Below are positions 27,068 through 37,132 of a stretch of DNA of 64,000 bases, piece after piece. The number at the start of each line of letters is the position of its first letter. The first letter of the stretch is position 1. A program made the position numbers and the translations under genes. The DNA is taken from positions 5,518,001 to 5,582,000 of the forward strand of contig NZ_JAUSZL010000002.1 of assembly GCF_030817535.1 (NCBI RefSeq), read 5' to 3'. The notes below the pieces were generated by a model. That model saw only the letters and a program-made list of their open reading frames with translations. It had not been told where the DNA came from and ran no database searches. This DNA is from Streptomyces sp. V3I8 (lineage in GTDB: Bacteria > Actinomycetota > Actinomycetes > Streptomycetales > Streptomycetaceae).

Positions 27068-28216
27068 TCAGTTCGCGGCGTCGAAGGCCTCGTAGACATG
27101 CTTGAGGTAGCGGTGCGTGCGTTCCGAGCCCAGGAGTCCGTCGCCCAGCCGGTTCATCGTGTACGCGAACGTGAGGCGCCGATCGAGGTCCATCAGGACG
27201 ATCGAACCGCCCCGGCCGACCCAGAAGCAGATCCTTCCGGTGGGCATGTGCGGCATCGTCCTGGGGTCGGCGAGCGCGTAGCCGATGCCCCAGCGCACGG
27301 GAACGCCCAGGAACAGGTCGACCCCGTCGGCCTGTACGTCCAGGATTTTGTCCACCGTGTCCGCGGAGAGCAGCCGCAGGCCGTTCGCCTCGCCGTGCCG
27401 TGAGACCACGGAGAGGGCGCGGGCCAGGCCCCGTGCGTTGCCGTGTCCGTTGACGGCTCCGAGTTCGGCGCGGCGCCACCGCGGGGTGTCGACGTGCTCG
27501 TCCCGGGCGGGGCTTCCGAACAGGGTCCTGGTGAAGAGGGCCTCGGGATCGAGACCGGCCGGCGCTTCGGGGATCTGCGACGGCGGCACCAGCGGGGCGA
27601 TACGCGGCCAGTCGGCCTCCCGCGCGCCGATCTGGACGTCGGCCCCCAGCGGCCCCGCGATCTCCGTGTCGACGAACTCGGTCAGGGTGCGGCCGCTGAC
27701 CCGCCGGACGAGCTCGCCCACGAGCTGTCCCTGGGTCTGCACGTGGTAGCCCGAGGCGCTCCCCGGCTTCCACCAGGGCGCCTGTCCGGCCAGCCGGGCG
27801 CTCGCCGTCGGCCAGTCGTACAGGTCGTCCACGGTGAAGGGCTGCTGCCAGCCGGAGAGCCCCGAGGTGTGTGCCAGGACGTGCCGCACCTCGATGTCCT
27901 CCTTGCCCCGGGCGGCGAATTCGGGCCAGTAGTGCGCGACCGGACGGTGGAGGTCGAGCGCTCCCCGGTCGACGAGGACGAGGGCCGCGAGACTGCTGAG
28001 GGTCTTGGTGGTCGACCACAGGCCGACCAACGTGTCCTGCTGCCACGGGACGGTTCGTGCCGCGTCGGCGTGCCCACCCCACAGGTCGACCTCCATGACG
28101 CCGTCGACGTCGATCGCGAGCGACGCCCCCAGTTCTTCGCCGGATTCGAGGTGTGCTGCCAGTGCTGCCCGGACCGGTTCGAACCGGGCCGTACGTGTTC
28201 CTTCGACGGTGACCAT
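27068..28216 (-). CDS. Serine hydrolase of the beta-lactamase/EstB family
   Basis: I chose ATG 28216 (382 residues) because GGAAAG sits just upstream; a GTG 12 codons earlier has no ribosome site. The catalytic S-x-x-K is WSTTK near residue 68. Further blocks are HVLAHTSGLSGWQQPF, WWKPGSASGYHVQTQGQLVG (tyrosine base) and the C-terminal GRICFWVGRGGSIVLMDLDR (H/W-x-G position). There is no signal peptide, so it is probably a cytoplasmic esterase rather than a secreted beta-lactamase. It is divergent from the SARP regulator gene across 431 bp. Confidence 0.86.
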   Translation of the reverse strand: MVTVEGTRTARFEPVRAALAAHLESGEELGASLAIDVDGVMEVDLWGGHADAARTVPWQQDTLVGLWSTTKTLSSLAALVLVDRGALDLHRPVAHYWPEFAARGKEDIEVRHVLAHTSGLSGWQQPFTVDDLYDWPTASARLAGQAPWWKPGSASGYHVQTQGQLVGELVRRVSGRTLTEFVDTEIAGPLGADVQIGAREADWPRIAPLVPPSQIPEAPAGLDPEALFTRTLFGSPARDEHVDTPRWRRAELGAVNGHGNARGLARALSVVSRHGEANGLRLLSADTVDKILDVQADGVDLFLGVPVRWGIGYALADPRTMPHMPTGRICFWVGRGGSIVLMDLDRRLTFAYTMNRLGDGLLGSERTHRYLKHVYEAFDAAN

Positions 28217-28647
28217 GACTTTCCAGACTGTGGACGGCGTTCGCTCGCTCACTCAACGGGACGACAGGCACCCCGGTTCACGTCGGCGCAGGTCGAAGGG
28301 GTGTTCCGGAGGAGATCCCGCTCACACCGGACCGCCCGCGGTGGCCATGTGCACGGCCCGGTCCGCCCGGCCACGACCCGGCCGGAAGGCGGACGCCGGG
28401 GAACGGGCCCGATGACGACGGCGTACGCCTTGCTAATGTCCCTCCTGGTGTGCGGGAGGCGGACGACGGGGTCCTCACCGCTCCGAGCCACCCGAGTCAC
28501 TTGCGCCGCCTGCCGTCGTGGGGGAACAGGGCATCGTGACAGGGATCGCACCGGCGTCCGGGCGGGGCGGCGTCCCGTGTCCGTCCTCATGCCGACGGGC
28601 CGCGCGTGCACGGGTGGCGACGCAGTTGAGCGGGGGCTGGGGGAACG
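28217..28647. other. 431-bp divergent intergenic region, no recognisable element
   Basis: It separates the serine hydrolase gene from the SARP gene. Both promoters should lie here, but I could not pick confident -35/-10 boxes or the direct heptamer repeats that SARP proteins often bind. No convincing small gene was seen. Confidence 0.4.
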
Positions 28648-31600
28648 GTGACGGCTGTGGGGCATGAGTTCGACTTCGGACTGCTGGGTCCGCTGGTGGT
28701 ACGGCGGGCGGACACGGTGCTGGATCCGGGCCGGCGCAAGCAGCGGTTGCTGCTGATCCGGCTGCTGCTCGCCGACGGCCGGGCGGTCGCTGCCGAGACG
28801 CTGTGCGAGGAGCTGTGGTCGGAGCGGCCGGGGCGGACCCCGGGCGGCGCGGCGGCCTCCCTGCACGCCCACGTCAGCAAGGTCCGCGCCGTCCTGGAAC
28901 CCCAGCACCTGCGCGTGCGGGGGGCGTTCGGGGTACTGGTCACCGAACCCGCCGGTTACGTCCTGCGCGTCCCGCCCGAGAGCCGGGACACCGTGCGCTT
29001 CGAGCGGGCCGTCGCCCGGGCGCACCGGCTGCTGGACCGGGGGCGGCCCGAACACGCCCTGGGGGAGGCCGAACAGGCCCTGGAGATGTGGCGCGGTGCC
29101 GCACTCGCCGACGCCGCGCACCATCTGTTCGCGGCCCAGGAAGCCGCACGCCTGGAGGAACTGCGCCAGACCACCCGGGAGATCCACGCCACCGCCCTGC
29201 TCCTGGCCGGACGGACTCCGCAGGCCGTGGCGGCGGCCCAGGAACTGACGGCGCGGCACCCGCTGTGGGAGACCGGCTGGGCCCTGCTGCTGCGCGCCCT
29301 GTACCTGGCGGGCCGGCACCCCGAGGCACTGCAGCGCTACGCGGACCTGCGCCGGCATCTCGCCGACGAACTCGGTCTCGAACCCGGTCCCGGCCTGCGG
29401 GCCCTGCACGAGGGCATCCTCCGCCACGACCTGCCGCCGCTGTCCCCGCCGGGCCCGGCCGAAGCGCCGGGCCCGGTCGGGACGGCGGGCCCGGCGGCCG
29501 CCGCTGCGGCCCACGGCGCCACGTCCTGCGGGCCGCCTGCGGGCACGACGCCCGCCGGCACGGCAGCCGGGGCACCGGCGGACTCGGCGGACCCCGACGA
29601 AGCCGTCGGCCAGGCCCGCCGCGCCGATCTGCCGGAAGCCGGCCCCCGCGGTGCGGGCGACGGCCCTGCCGCGGGCGGCGCCGCGAGCGGGTCGCCACGG
29701 GTGACGCGCCCGGCGCAGCTGCCGGGTGACCTGCCGGTGTTCGCGGGGCGGGCGGCCGAGAGCGCGTGGCTGTCCGCCGCGAGCGGCGCGCCCGGCCGGA
29801 CGGGTCCGTCGGGTGCGCCCGTCGTCGTCATCGGTGGCCCTCCCGGTGTCGGCAAGACCACCTTCGCCGTCCACCACGCCCACCGCATCGCGTCCTCCTT
29901 CCCCGACGGACAGCTCTTCGTCAACCTGTGCGGACACCACCCGCACGCACCCGCCGTGGAACCCGGCGACGCCCTGCACGGCTTCCTCACCGCTCTCGGT
30001 GTCCCCGCCCCGCACATCCCCGAGGACACCGCCGCCCGCAGCACGTTGTTCCGCAGCCTGCTGGCCGACCGACGCGTCCTGCTCGTCCTGGACAACGCCC
30101 GCGACGAGCAACAGGTCCGCCCTCTGCTGCCCGCGGGAACCGGCTGCCTCACCCTGGTCACCAGCCGCAACCAGCTCCCGGGCCTGATCGCGACGGACGG
30201 GGCCAAGCCGCTCCCCCTCCCGCTGCCCTCACCGGCCGAGGCCCACGAGACCCTGGTACGGCGGCTGGGACCGGAGCGCCCGGCCGCGGAACCCGACGCC
30301 ACGGCCGACATCATCCGGCTGTGCGGACGGCTGCCCCTGGCCCTCGCCGTGGTCGCCGCCCGCGCCGAACTCGAACCCGCCTTCCCCCTCCACGCCGTCG
30401 CCGATGACCTGCGGGACGCCCACGGCGGCCTGGACGCGTTCACCGGCTTCGACACCACCACCGACGTCCGGGCCGTCTTCTCCTGGTCCTACCGGTCTCT
30501 GGACGAGCCCGCCGCCCGCCTCTTCCGCCTGCTCGCCCTCCACCCCGGGCCCCACATCACCGCCCCGGCCGCCGCCGGCCTCGCCGGGCTCCCCCTGTCC
30601 CGGACCCGCCGCCTGCTCGCCGGACTGACCCGCTCCTGCCTCGTCGAACAGCCCCTGCCCGGCCGGTTCACCCTCCACGACCTGCTGCGCGTCTACGCCA
30701 CCGAACTCACCCACACCCACGACGACGCGGGCGAGCGCGACCGTGCCACCCTCCGGGTCCTGGACCACCACATGTTCACGGCCTACGAGGCCAACCGGCT
30801 GTTCAAGCAGGACTCGCTGCCCGAACTCGACCTCGGCTCCCCGGACCCGGGCGTCGCTCCGGAGGTCCTCACCACGGTGGAACAGGCGAACCGGTGGTTC
30901 ACCGCCGAGCACCGGGTACTGGTCGGCCTGCTGCACACCGCCGTCGGCCGGAAGCTGGACCGCCACATCACCGGACTGGCCTGGTCGCTGAAGGAGTACC
31001 TGAACCGCCAGGAGTACTGGCCGGAGGCCATCACCGCGCTGGACCCCGTCCTGGAGGTGGCCCGGCGCCGGGGCGACCGCCTGGAGGAAGGCCGCTGCCT
31101 GCGGCACATCGGCAGCATCCACGGCTACCTCGGCCATCAGGAACAGGCCCTGGACCACCTGCGGCGCGCCACCACGCTCTTCGAGGAACTCGGCGTGGTC
31201 GCCGAACAGGCCCGCGCCCACTACGGCACGGCGTGCGCGCTGTACCTGTTCGGCCGGATCCCCGAGGCCGTGGCGTTCTCCGAGCGGGGACTCGCGCTGT
31301 CCCGGGCGACGGGGGACGAGCTGTGGACGGCCGAATGCCTCGTCGAGCTGGCCTGGTTCCACTCCAACCTGGGGCAGCTGGAGAAGAGCCTCGCGTACGG
31401 CGAGGAGGGCCTCGCCCTGTTCCAGCGCCTGGACGCCCCCTGGCAGCTGGCCCAGGGCCGGGACGTCCTGGGCTTCACCCTCCGTATGCTCGGCCGGTAC
31501 GAGGAGTCGGTGGCCACCTACCGGCGGGCGACGGAGGCCTTCGGGGAACTGGGGGACCACCGCAACGCCGTCGGCACCCTGATGCGACTGGGCGACACCC

Positions 31601-31836
31601 GCCTGGCCATGGGGGACCGGGAGGCCGCCCGGGCGGACTGGGTCCGTGCCCTGGCCTGCGCCGAGCAACGGGCGCTGGCCCGCAGCGCCCAGGAGGTCCG
31701 GGACCGGCTCGCCGCCCTGGACGCCGAAGCGGACCCCGTGCCCCTCGCACCGGAGAGGGCCGTCGGCAGCCATCGGATGCCCACTCCGGCGAGCGGCGAC
31801 CCCGCGCGCGAGCTCTCCGCCGCGAGGCCGGGTTAG
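28648..31836 (+). CDS. AfsR-type SARP regulator (HTH-BTAD-NB-ARC-TPR)
   Basis: The 1062-residue protein starts at GTG 28648. Order: an OmpR-like winged helix (about residues 8-95, FGLLGPLVVRRADTVLDPG, RKQRLLLIRLLLADGR), a bacterial transcriptional activation domain (about 100-245), and an Ala/Pro/Gly-rich linker (260-365). The NB-ARC ATPase has P-loop GGPPGVGKTTFAVHHA (near residue 396), Walker B VLLVLDNARDEQQ and GLPL-like CGRLPLALAV. The C-terminus has tetratricopeptide repeats (about 790-1030). Such large SARPs integrate phosphorylation and nucleotide signals to activate secondary metabolism. No biosynthetic cluster lies in this window, so the target is elsewhere or local hydrolases. Confidence 0.93.
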   Translation: MTAVGHEFDFGLLGPLVVRRADTVLDPGRRKQRLLLIRLLLADGRAVAAETLCEELWSERPGRTPGGAAASLHAHVSKVRAVLEPQHLRVRGAFGVLVTEPAGYVLRVPPESRDTVRFERAVARAHRLLDRGRPEHALGEAEQALEMWRGAALADAAHHLFAAQEAARLEELRQTTREIHATALLLAGRTPQAVAAAQELTARHPLWETGWALLLRALYLAGRHPEALQRYADLRRHLADELGLEPGPGLRALHEGILRHDLPPLSPPGPAEAPGPVGTAGPAAAAAAHGATSCGPPAGTTPAGTAAGAPADSADPDEAVGQARRADLPEAGPRGAGDGPAAGGAASGSPRVTRPAQLPGDLPVFAGRAAESAWLSAASGAPGRTGPSGAPVVVIGGPPGVGKTTFAVHHAHRIASSFPDGQLFVNLCGHHPHAPAVEPGDALHGFLTALGVPAPHIPEDTAARSTLFRSLLADRRVLLVLDNARDEQQVRPLLPAGTGCLTLVTSRNQLPGLIATDGAKPLPLPLPSPAEAHETLVRRLGPERPAAEPDATADIIRLCGRLPLALAVVAARAELEPAFPLHAVADDLRDAHGGLDAFTGFDTTTDVRAVFSWSYRSLDEPAARLFRLLALHPGPHITAPAAAGLAGLPLSRTRRLLAGLTRSCLVEQPLPGRFTLHDLLRVYATELTHTHDDAGERDRATLRVLDHHMFTAYEANRLFKQDSLPELDLGSPDPGVAPEVLTTVEQANRWFTAEHRVLVGLLHTAVGRKLDRHITGLAWSLKEYLNRQEYWPEAITALDPVLEVARRRGDRLEEGRCLRHIGSIHGYLGHQEQALDHLRRATTLFEELGVVAEQARAHYGTACALYLFGRIPEAVAFSERGLALSRATGDELWTAECLVELAWFHSNLGQLEKSLAYGEEGLALFQRLDAPWQLAQGRDVLGFTLRMLGRYEESVATYRRATEAFGELGDHRNAVGTLMRLGDTRLAMGDREAARADWVRALACAEQRALARSAQEVRDRLAALDAEADPVPLAPERAVGSHRMPTPASGDPARELSAARPG

Positions 31837-31858
31837 CCGTTCCCCGGGCTGCGCCCTG

Positions 31859-31879
31859 CCGGCGGCCGGCCGCCGCCGG
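31859..31879. terminator. Short GC hairpin between convergent genes
   Basis: CCGGCGGC (31859-31866) pairs with GCCGCCGG (31872-31879) over a 5-nt loop. It fills the 43-bp gap between the SARP gene and the convergent alpha/beta hydrolase gene, and touches the latter's stop. Confidence 0.4.
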
Positions 31880-32815
<936 letters not shown>

Positions 32816-33664
32816 TCACGCCGGCCGGCGGACCGTCCGGGCCGCCTTCTCCACGATGCGGGTCACGGCGTCGGGCCGTGAGACGGACACCGCGTGGGAC
32901 GCGTCGATCTCGGTCGTGTGCGCGTGCGCCCGGGCCGACATGAAGCGCTGGGCGGCCACGGGGATGTTCCGGTCCCCGGTGGTGACCAGCGACCAGGAGG
33001 GAATCGTCCGCCAGGCGGCTTGCGTGGACTTCTCCTCCAGCGCGGCGGCGGCGACCGGACGCTGCCCCGCGGCCATGAGCCGCGCCTTGCCCGCCGGCAC
33101 GTCCGCGGCGAACTGCTGGTGGAACTTGTCCGGCTTGATGTAGACGTCGGCACCCTGGCTGCCGTCCGGCAGCGTGTAGTTCACCGAGTCGATCGCCGCA
33201 CCGAGCGTGCTGCCGGGGAACTTGTTCGTCAGCCCGAGCGAGCTCTCGCCGGAGTCGGGCAGGAACGCCGCGATGTAGACCAGCGCCTTGACCTTGTCCT
33301 CCAGTCCGGCGGCGGCCTGGCTGATGACGGTGCCGCCGTAGGAGTGGCCGACCAGGACCACGGGCCCGTCGATGTGCTCGACGACGCCGCGCAGGTGGGC
33401 GGCGTCGTTCGCCGGGCCGCGCAGCGGGTTGGCGGCGGCCACCACCGGATAGCCGGCGAGCTGCAGTCGTTTGACGACACCGTCCCAGCTCGCGGCGTCG
33501 GCGAACGCCCCGTGCTCCAGCACGATCGTCGGCCGCTCCTGGTGGCGGGTCGCGGCTCCGGCCGCACCGGGAAGGGCGACGGCCGTGACGGCCAGGCCCG
33601 CGGCCGCGGTGGCACCGAGCAGGGTGAGCCGACGGCCCGGAAGGGTCGGGCGGGTGATGCGCAT
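32816..33664 (-). CDS. Secreted alpha/beta hydrolase
   Basis: The 282-residue product starts at ATG 33664. A signal peptide spans about residues 1-38 (GRRLTLLGATAAAGLAVTAV, cleavage near AGA-ATRHQ). Domain motifs are TIVLEHGAFADAASWDGVVK, nucleophile LVGHSYGGTVIS, and histidine IDASHAVSVSRPD. The acid is probably in VTTGDRNIPV. This is the family often annotated as 'alpha/beta fold hydrolase' next to esterase EstC. Substrate is unknown. A strong hairpin separates it from the crystallin-like gene on the same strand, so the two are probably transcribed separately. Confidence 0.9.
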   Translation of the reverse strand: MRITRPTLPGRRLTLLGATAAAGLAVTAVALPGAAGAATRHQERPTIVLEHGAFADAASWDGVVKRLQLAGYPVVAAANPLRGPANDAAHLRGVVEHIDGPVVLVGHSYGGTVISQAAAGLEDKVKALVYIAAFLPDSGESSLGLTNKFPGSTLGAAIDSVNYTLPDGSQGADVYIKPDKFHQQFAADVPAGKARLMAAGQRPVAAAALEEKSTQAAWRTIPSWSLVTTGDRNIPVAAQRFMSARAHAHTTEIDASHAVSVSRPDAVTRIVEKAARTVRRPA

Positions 33665-33760
33665 CGTGAACGTCCTATTTCCTGAGGTGTCGTCGAGGGA
33701 GAGGGAGAGGGAGCAGGGGGAGAGGGCGGAGGGAGGGGACCGACGGCATGCCGGAGTCGC

Positions 33761-33794
33761 CCGTGCACCGGGGCCGGGCGGCCCCGGTGCACGG
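33761..33794. terminator. Strong terminator hairpin after the crystallin-like gene
   Basis: CCGTGCACCGGGGC (33761-33774) pairs perfectly with GCCCCGGTGCACGG (33781-33794), 14 bp, with a possible further C-G pair closing a GGGC loop. It lies 23 bp beyond the stop of the minus-strand gene at 33817. Confidence 0.75.
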
Positions 33795-33816
33795 GCTTCG
33801 TCGCGGACGCGACGGG

Positions 33817-34149
33817 TCAGCGGATCTGCAGGATGTACAGGGTGTGGTTGAGTCCCTCGACATCGACGATGCTCGACCACTTGGACATGGTCCTCGTCCG
33901 GTCGCCCAGGATCATCTCGATGTTGTTGTTGCCCGAGGTGATCCGCGTGACGCCGGGGAGCTGGGGTGCTATGACACCCGCGTTGGCGTAGCACGCGGTC
34001 CGGCCGCCGCCGTCGTACCAGACCTTGACGAAGTCCGTCCGGTCGCCGCAGCCGGTCTGGTTGGTCGCGGCAGCCGGGAGGGCGGACACGAGAGCCGTCA
34101 TGGCTCCCGCCGCCACGACGAGCGCGATACGCGCGATGGAGCGCTTCAT
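33817..34149 (-). CDS. Small secreted beta/gamma-crystallin-like protein
   Basis: The 110-residue product starts at ATG 34149 behind GGAAGGAAAG. Signal peptide about residues 1-28 (RSIARIALVVAAGAMTALVS, cleavage near AAA-TNQTG). The mature domain of about 80 residues has the crystallin-like pattern TACYANAGVIAPQLPGVTRI then SGNNNIEMILGD, as in Streptomyces metalloproteinase inhibitor SMPI and killer-toxin-like SKLP. A cysteine pair (TGCGDRT, TACYAN) could close a disulfide. It may be an extracellular inhibitor or antimicrobial protein; this is inference from fold. An ECF sigma gene lies upstream on the same strand. Confidence 0.72.
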   Translation of the reverse strand: MKRSIARIALVVAAGAMTALVSALPAAATNQTGCGDRTDFVKVWYDGGGRTACYANAGVIAPQLPGVTRITSGNNNIEMILGDRTRTMSKWSSIVDVEGLNHTLYILQIR

Positions 34150-34203
34150 GGGGGGAACTTTCCTTCCGTGGTGATGCCGTGCCGCGGAGCAGCACGGCTG
34201 ACC

Positions 34204-34233
34204 GCCCCCTGTCCCGCCGTTCGCGGAGGGGGC
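34204..34233. terminator. Hairpin downstream of the ECF sigma gene
   Basis: GCCCCCT (34204-34210) pairs with AGGGGGC (34227-34233), and the loop holds CCGCCGTTCGCGG, which can extend the structure. It lies between the sigma gene and the crystallin-like gene on the minus strand. Confidence 0.45.
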
Positions 34234-34365
34234 AGCCGGATGATTCAGGGGAGAACGGACGGACGCTCCGGCCGGTGGCCGACCGTCGCGCACCGAGGCG
34301 CGGAGACGGCGGGACGAGGAGGTGTCGTCCGGCCCCGTGGACCGGCGCCCGTGCGTCCGGTCGGT

Positions 34366-34995
34366 TCAACGTGGTGCGGCGGTCTCCGGTTCACCGTGCG
34401 GCCGGCTTTCTCCGTCGCCGGGGAGCACGTCCCGTTCCTTCAGGGCTTTGCGCAGGGCCCGCACGGCGTAGAAGGCGCGGCTCTTGACGGTGCCGGGTGG
34501 GATGCCGAGGTGTTCGGCGGCCTGGGCCACGCTGCATTCCAGGTAGTACATGAGCTGGATGACGGTCCGCTGCTGCTCGTTCAGTCCCCGGAGCGCTTCG
34601 AGCACCACGTGGGAGGTGAGGACGGAGTCCGTGCCGTCCCGGACGGTGTCCAGTTCCTCGGCGGGCATCAGTTCCAGGGGGCGCAGCCGGCGGGCCCGGT
34701 GGTGGTCGGTGACCAGATTCCTGACCACGGTGAACAGCCACGGCCGGACGTGTTCCCCGCGGGTGCCCAGGAACCCGGCGTTCTTCCAGGCGCGGGCCGC
34801 CGCCTCCTGGAAGATGTCCTCCGCCTTGTGCCAGTCGCCGTCCAGCAGGCGTGCGGCGTACCGGAGGAGCAGGGGTCCGTACCGGTCGTAGAGGTCTTCG
34901 ACGAAGGCGTCGCAGTCGGTGTTCGACGCGATGTGCCGGGTGTGCACCCGGGCTGGAGCGAGGGGGGCGATTCCCGCGTCCAGGGTCCCGTTCAT
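34366..34995 (-). CDS. ECF-type RNA polymerase sigma factor
   Basis: The 209-residue protein starts at ATG 34995. Region 2 is about residues 28-95 (FVEDLYDRYGPLLLRYAARL, DIFQEAAARAWKN, RPWLFTVVRNLVTDHHR). Region 4 is about residues 120-180 (LRGLNEQQRTVIQLMYYLEC, VAQAAEHLGIPPGTVKSRAF). It redirects RNA polymerase to a small stress regulon. No anti-sigma factor gene is adjacent; the flanking genes are the crystallin-like protein and, beyond a repeat array, a LacI regulator. Control may therefore be transcriptional or through a distant partner. Confidence 0.93.
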   Translation of the reverse strand: MNGTLDAGIAPLAPARVHTRHIASNTDCDAFVEDLYDRYGPLLLRYAARLLDGDWHKAEDIFQEAAARAWKNAGFLGTRGEHVRPWLFTVVRNLVTDHHRARRLRPLELMPAEELDTVRDGTDSVLTSHVVLEALRGLNEQQRTVIQLMYYLECSVAQAAEHLGIPPGTVKSRAFYAVRALRKALKERDVLPGDGESRPHGEPETAAPR

Positions 34996-35125
34996 AGGTG
35001 GCGCTCGATCCTGTTCCAGTGTTCTGTGGCACGTCTCCCGCACGAGCGGGAACGTGGTGCCAACACTGTTCGAATCGCCTTGACCAAACCTTGCCGTCTT
35101 CTTACCGCCCCACCCCGACGCTTCC

Positions 35126-35460
35126 CACCGCCCCGTCTTCCAGGCCCGCGGGGAACGACGGGCCCGCCCCCCCACCGGCCCGTCTTCCAGGCCCGCGGCG
35201 AACGACGCGCTCAACCCCCACCGGCCCGTCTTTCAGGGGCGCGGGGAACTGCGCGACAAGCCCCCACCGGCCCGTCTTCCAGGCCCGCGGCGAACGACGC
35301 GCTCAACCCCCACCGGCCCGTCTTTCAGGGGCGCGGGGAACTGCGCGACAAGCCCCCACCGGCCCGTCTTTCAGGCCCGGGGAACGACGCGCCCACCCCC
35401 CACCGACCCGTCTTTCAGGGGCGCGGGGAACTGCGCGACAAGCCCCCACCGACCCGCACC
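35126..35460. repeat. 46-bp tandem repeat array (about 7 units) built from the dispersed repeat
   Basis: The marker caccggcccgtctt, or a one-base variant, begins at about 35126, 35173, 35219, 35265, 35311, 35357, 35401 and 35447, that is every 44-47 bp. Two unit types alternate. One carries ttcaggggcgcggggaactg cgcgacaagccccc; the other carries caggcccgcggcgaacgacg cgctcaaccccc. As a result a 92-bp double unit at about 35188-35279 is repeated essentially exactly at 35280-35370. There are no unique spacers. It fills most of the 499-bp gap between the ECF sigma and LacI genes. Confidence 0.85.
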
Positions 35461-35494
35461 CGTACTCGCATCCGCCGCCCCCGGAGGCACACCG

Positions 35495-36547
35495 TCAGGA
35501 TGACCTCGGCACCCCCGCGGACCCCCTCACCATCAGCTCCCCGAGAATCGTCGCGACCCCTCCCGGCGGAACATCCTCCCGCCCCATCGCGATCCGCCCC
35601 GCCCGCGCCCCCGCGGAAGCCAGCGGCAACCGCACGGTCGTCAGCGCCGGCACCGCGTCCGCGCTGAACGGGAGGTCGTCGAAACCGACGACCGACACGT
35701 CGTCGGGAATCCGCAGCCCCGAGTCGCGAAGCGCCGCACACGCCCCCAGCGCGACCGTGTCGTTGGCGGCGACCACGGCCGTCAACCCCGGCTCGCGCCG
35801 CAGCAGTTCGAGCGTCGCCTCGTACCCCGACCCCCGGTCGTACCGGCCGTGCACCGTACGGTCGGGATCGTCCTCGATCCCGTGCGCGGCGAGCGCGGCC
35901 CGGTGCCCCTCCAGCCGGTGCCGCGTGGTCGTCCGTTCCTCGGGCCCCGCGATGTACCCCATCCGCCGGTGCCCGAGCCCGATCAGATGCTCGGTCAGCC
36001 GCTGCCCGCCGCCCCGGTTGTCGAAGGTGAGCGCCACCGCGTCGGTGTCGGCCGGCGCCGGCGGGCGCCCGCACAGCACCACCCGCGTGCCCGCCTCCAC
36101 CAGCTTGCGCAGCTTGGTCGCGACGGCCGCCGCGTGCGTGGTGTTCTCCACGGCGCCGCCCGTCAGCACCACCGCCGCGGCGCGCTGCCGCTGGAGCAGT
36201 GTGAGGTAGGTGAGTTCGCGCTCCGCGGAGCCGCCGGTGTTGCACACCACGGCGAGCCGCTCGCCTCCCGCCCGGCCCCCCGGCCCGCCGATCTCGGACT
36301 GGATCGCTCCCGCCATGATCCCGAAGAACGGGTCGGCGATGTCGTTGACCAGGATGCCGACCAGGTCGGAGGTGGCGGCCGCGAGCGCGCTCGCGGGGCC
36401 GTTCAGCACGTAGTCCAATTCGTCCACGGCCCGCAGCACCCGCTCCCGGGTGGAGGCCGCCACGGGGTAGTTCCCGTTCAGCACGCGCGACACCGTCGCG
36501 GGCGAGACCTGTGCGCGGACCGCCACGTCCGCCAGGGTCACCGTCAT
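35495..36547 (-). CDS. LacI-family transcriptional repressor
   Basis: The 350-residue protein starts at ATG 36547. The N-terminal LacI helix-turn-helix and hinge are clear (TLADVAVRAQVSPATVSRVL then ALAAATSDLVGILV). The ligand domain has DPFFGIMAGAIQSEIG, RMGYIAGPEERTTTRHRLEG, AVVAANDTVALGACAALR and DVSVVGFDDLPFS. It is divergent from the Gfo/DUF993/isomerase operon across 680 bp, and a LacI-type operator core sits 83 bp before that operon. It is therefore its likely repressor, induced by an unknown sugar. Confidence 0.93.
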   Translation of the reverse strand: MTVTLADVAVRAQVSPATVSRVLNGNYPVAASTRERVLRAVDELDYVLNGPASALAAATSDLVGILVNDIADPFFGIMAGAIQSEIGGPGGRAGGERLAVVCNTGGSAERELTYLTLLQRQRAAAVVLTGGAVENTTHAAAVATKLRKLVEAGTRVVLCGRPPAPADTDAVALTFDNRGGGQRLTEHLIGLGHRRMGYIAGPEERTTTRHRLEGHRAALAAHGIEDDPDRTVHGRYDRGSGYEATLELLRREPGLTAVVAANDTVALGACAALRDSGLRIPDDVSVVGFDDLPFSADAVPALTTVRLPLASAGARAGRIAMGREDVPPGGVATILGELMVRGSAGVPRSS

Positions 36548-36956
36548 CTCGTCGTCCTCCGGTCGCGCATCTCGTCCTCGTCCTCAGAGCCGTACCACTC
36601 CTGTGCCGGCCCGCTGTCGCCGCCCGGCACGAAACCGCCCCCCGACCGCCGGCCCCCCCCCGACCGCCGGCCACTCCGACCGCCGGCCACCTCAGCCAGC
36701 AACCACCCCAACCGGCAACCACCCCAACCGGCGCAGACCCAATGGCCGGCCCCGACGCGCACGCCCCGACCCGCCCGCCCCGGCGCTCCCACCGAACGCA
36801 CGCCCGACGCACGCCGGAGGCGCCCCGGCCCCGCACCGCACGCGCACCGGCCCGGCACGCCCGGCCGGACCTGTACCGGGTCCGCCCACCTGTACCGGGT
36901 CCGCCGCACCCGTACCGGACACCTGGCGGACCCGCATCGGACTTGCATCGGACCCG

Positions 36957-37016
36957 CACCGGGTCCGCCGCACCCGCACCGGGTCCGCCGCACCCGCACC
37001 GGGTCCGCCGCACCCG
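36957..37016. repeat. Three perfect 20-bp tandem repeats
   Basis: The unit caccgggtccgccgcacccg begins at 36957, 36977 and 36997. Degenerate relatives extend upstream to about 36870 (for example tgtaccgggtccgcc). The array ends about 115 bp before the LacI operator core. Confidence 0.8.
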
Positions 37017-37132
37017 CTCGCCCCCGAGCAGACCCTACGGCCCCCGCCCCCACCCGTTCGCCCCCTCGAACAACTCGCCACCCCCGCGGTCTTGTCCGAT
37101 CCGCTGCACAGAGGCTAGCTTGCACTTACATA

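Noticed and set aside
28648..31836. SARP gene as the marker of an antibiotic cluster
   Set aside because: No polyketide synthase, NRPS, terpene or RiPP gene lies on either side within the window.
35126..35460. Possible CRISPR array
   Set aside because: The repeats are directly adjacent and the whole 46-bp unit is conserved, leaving no unique spacers. No cas operon is present.
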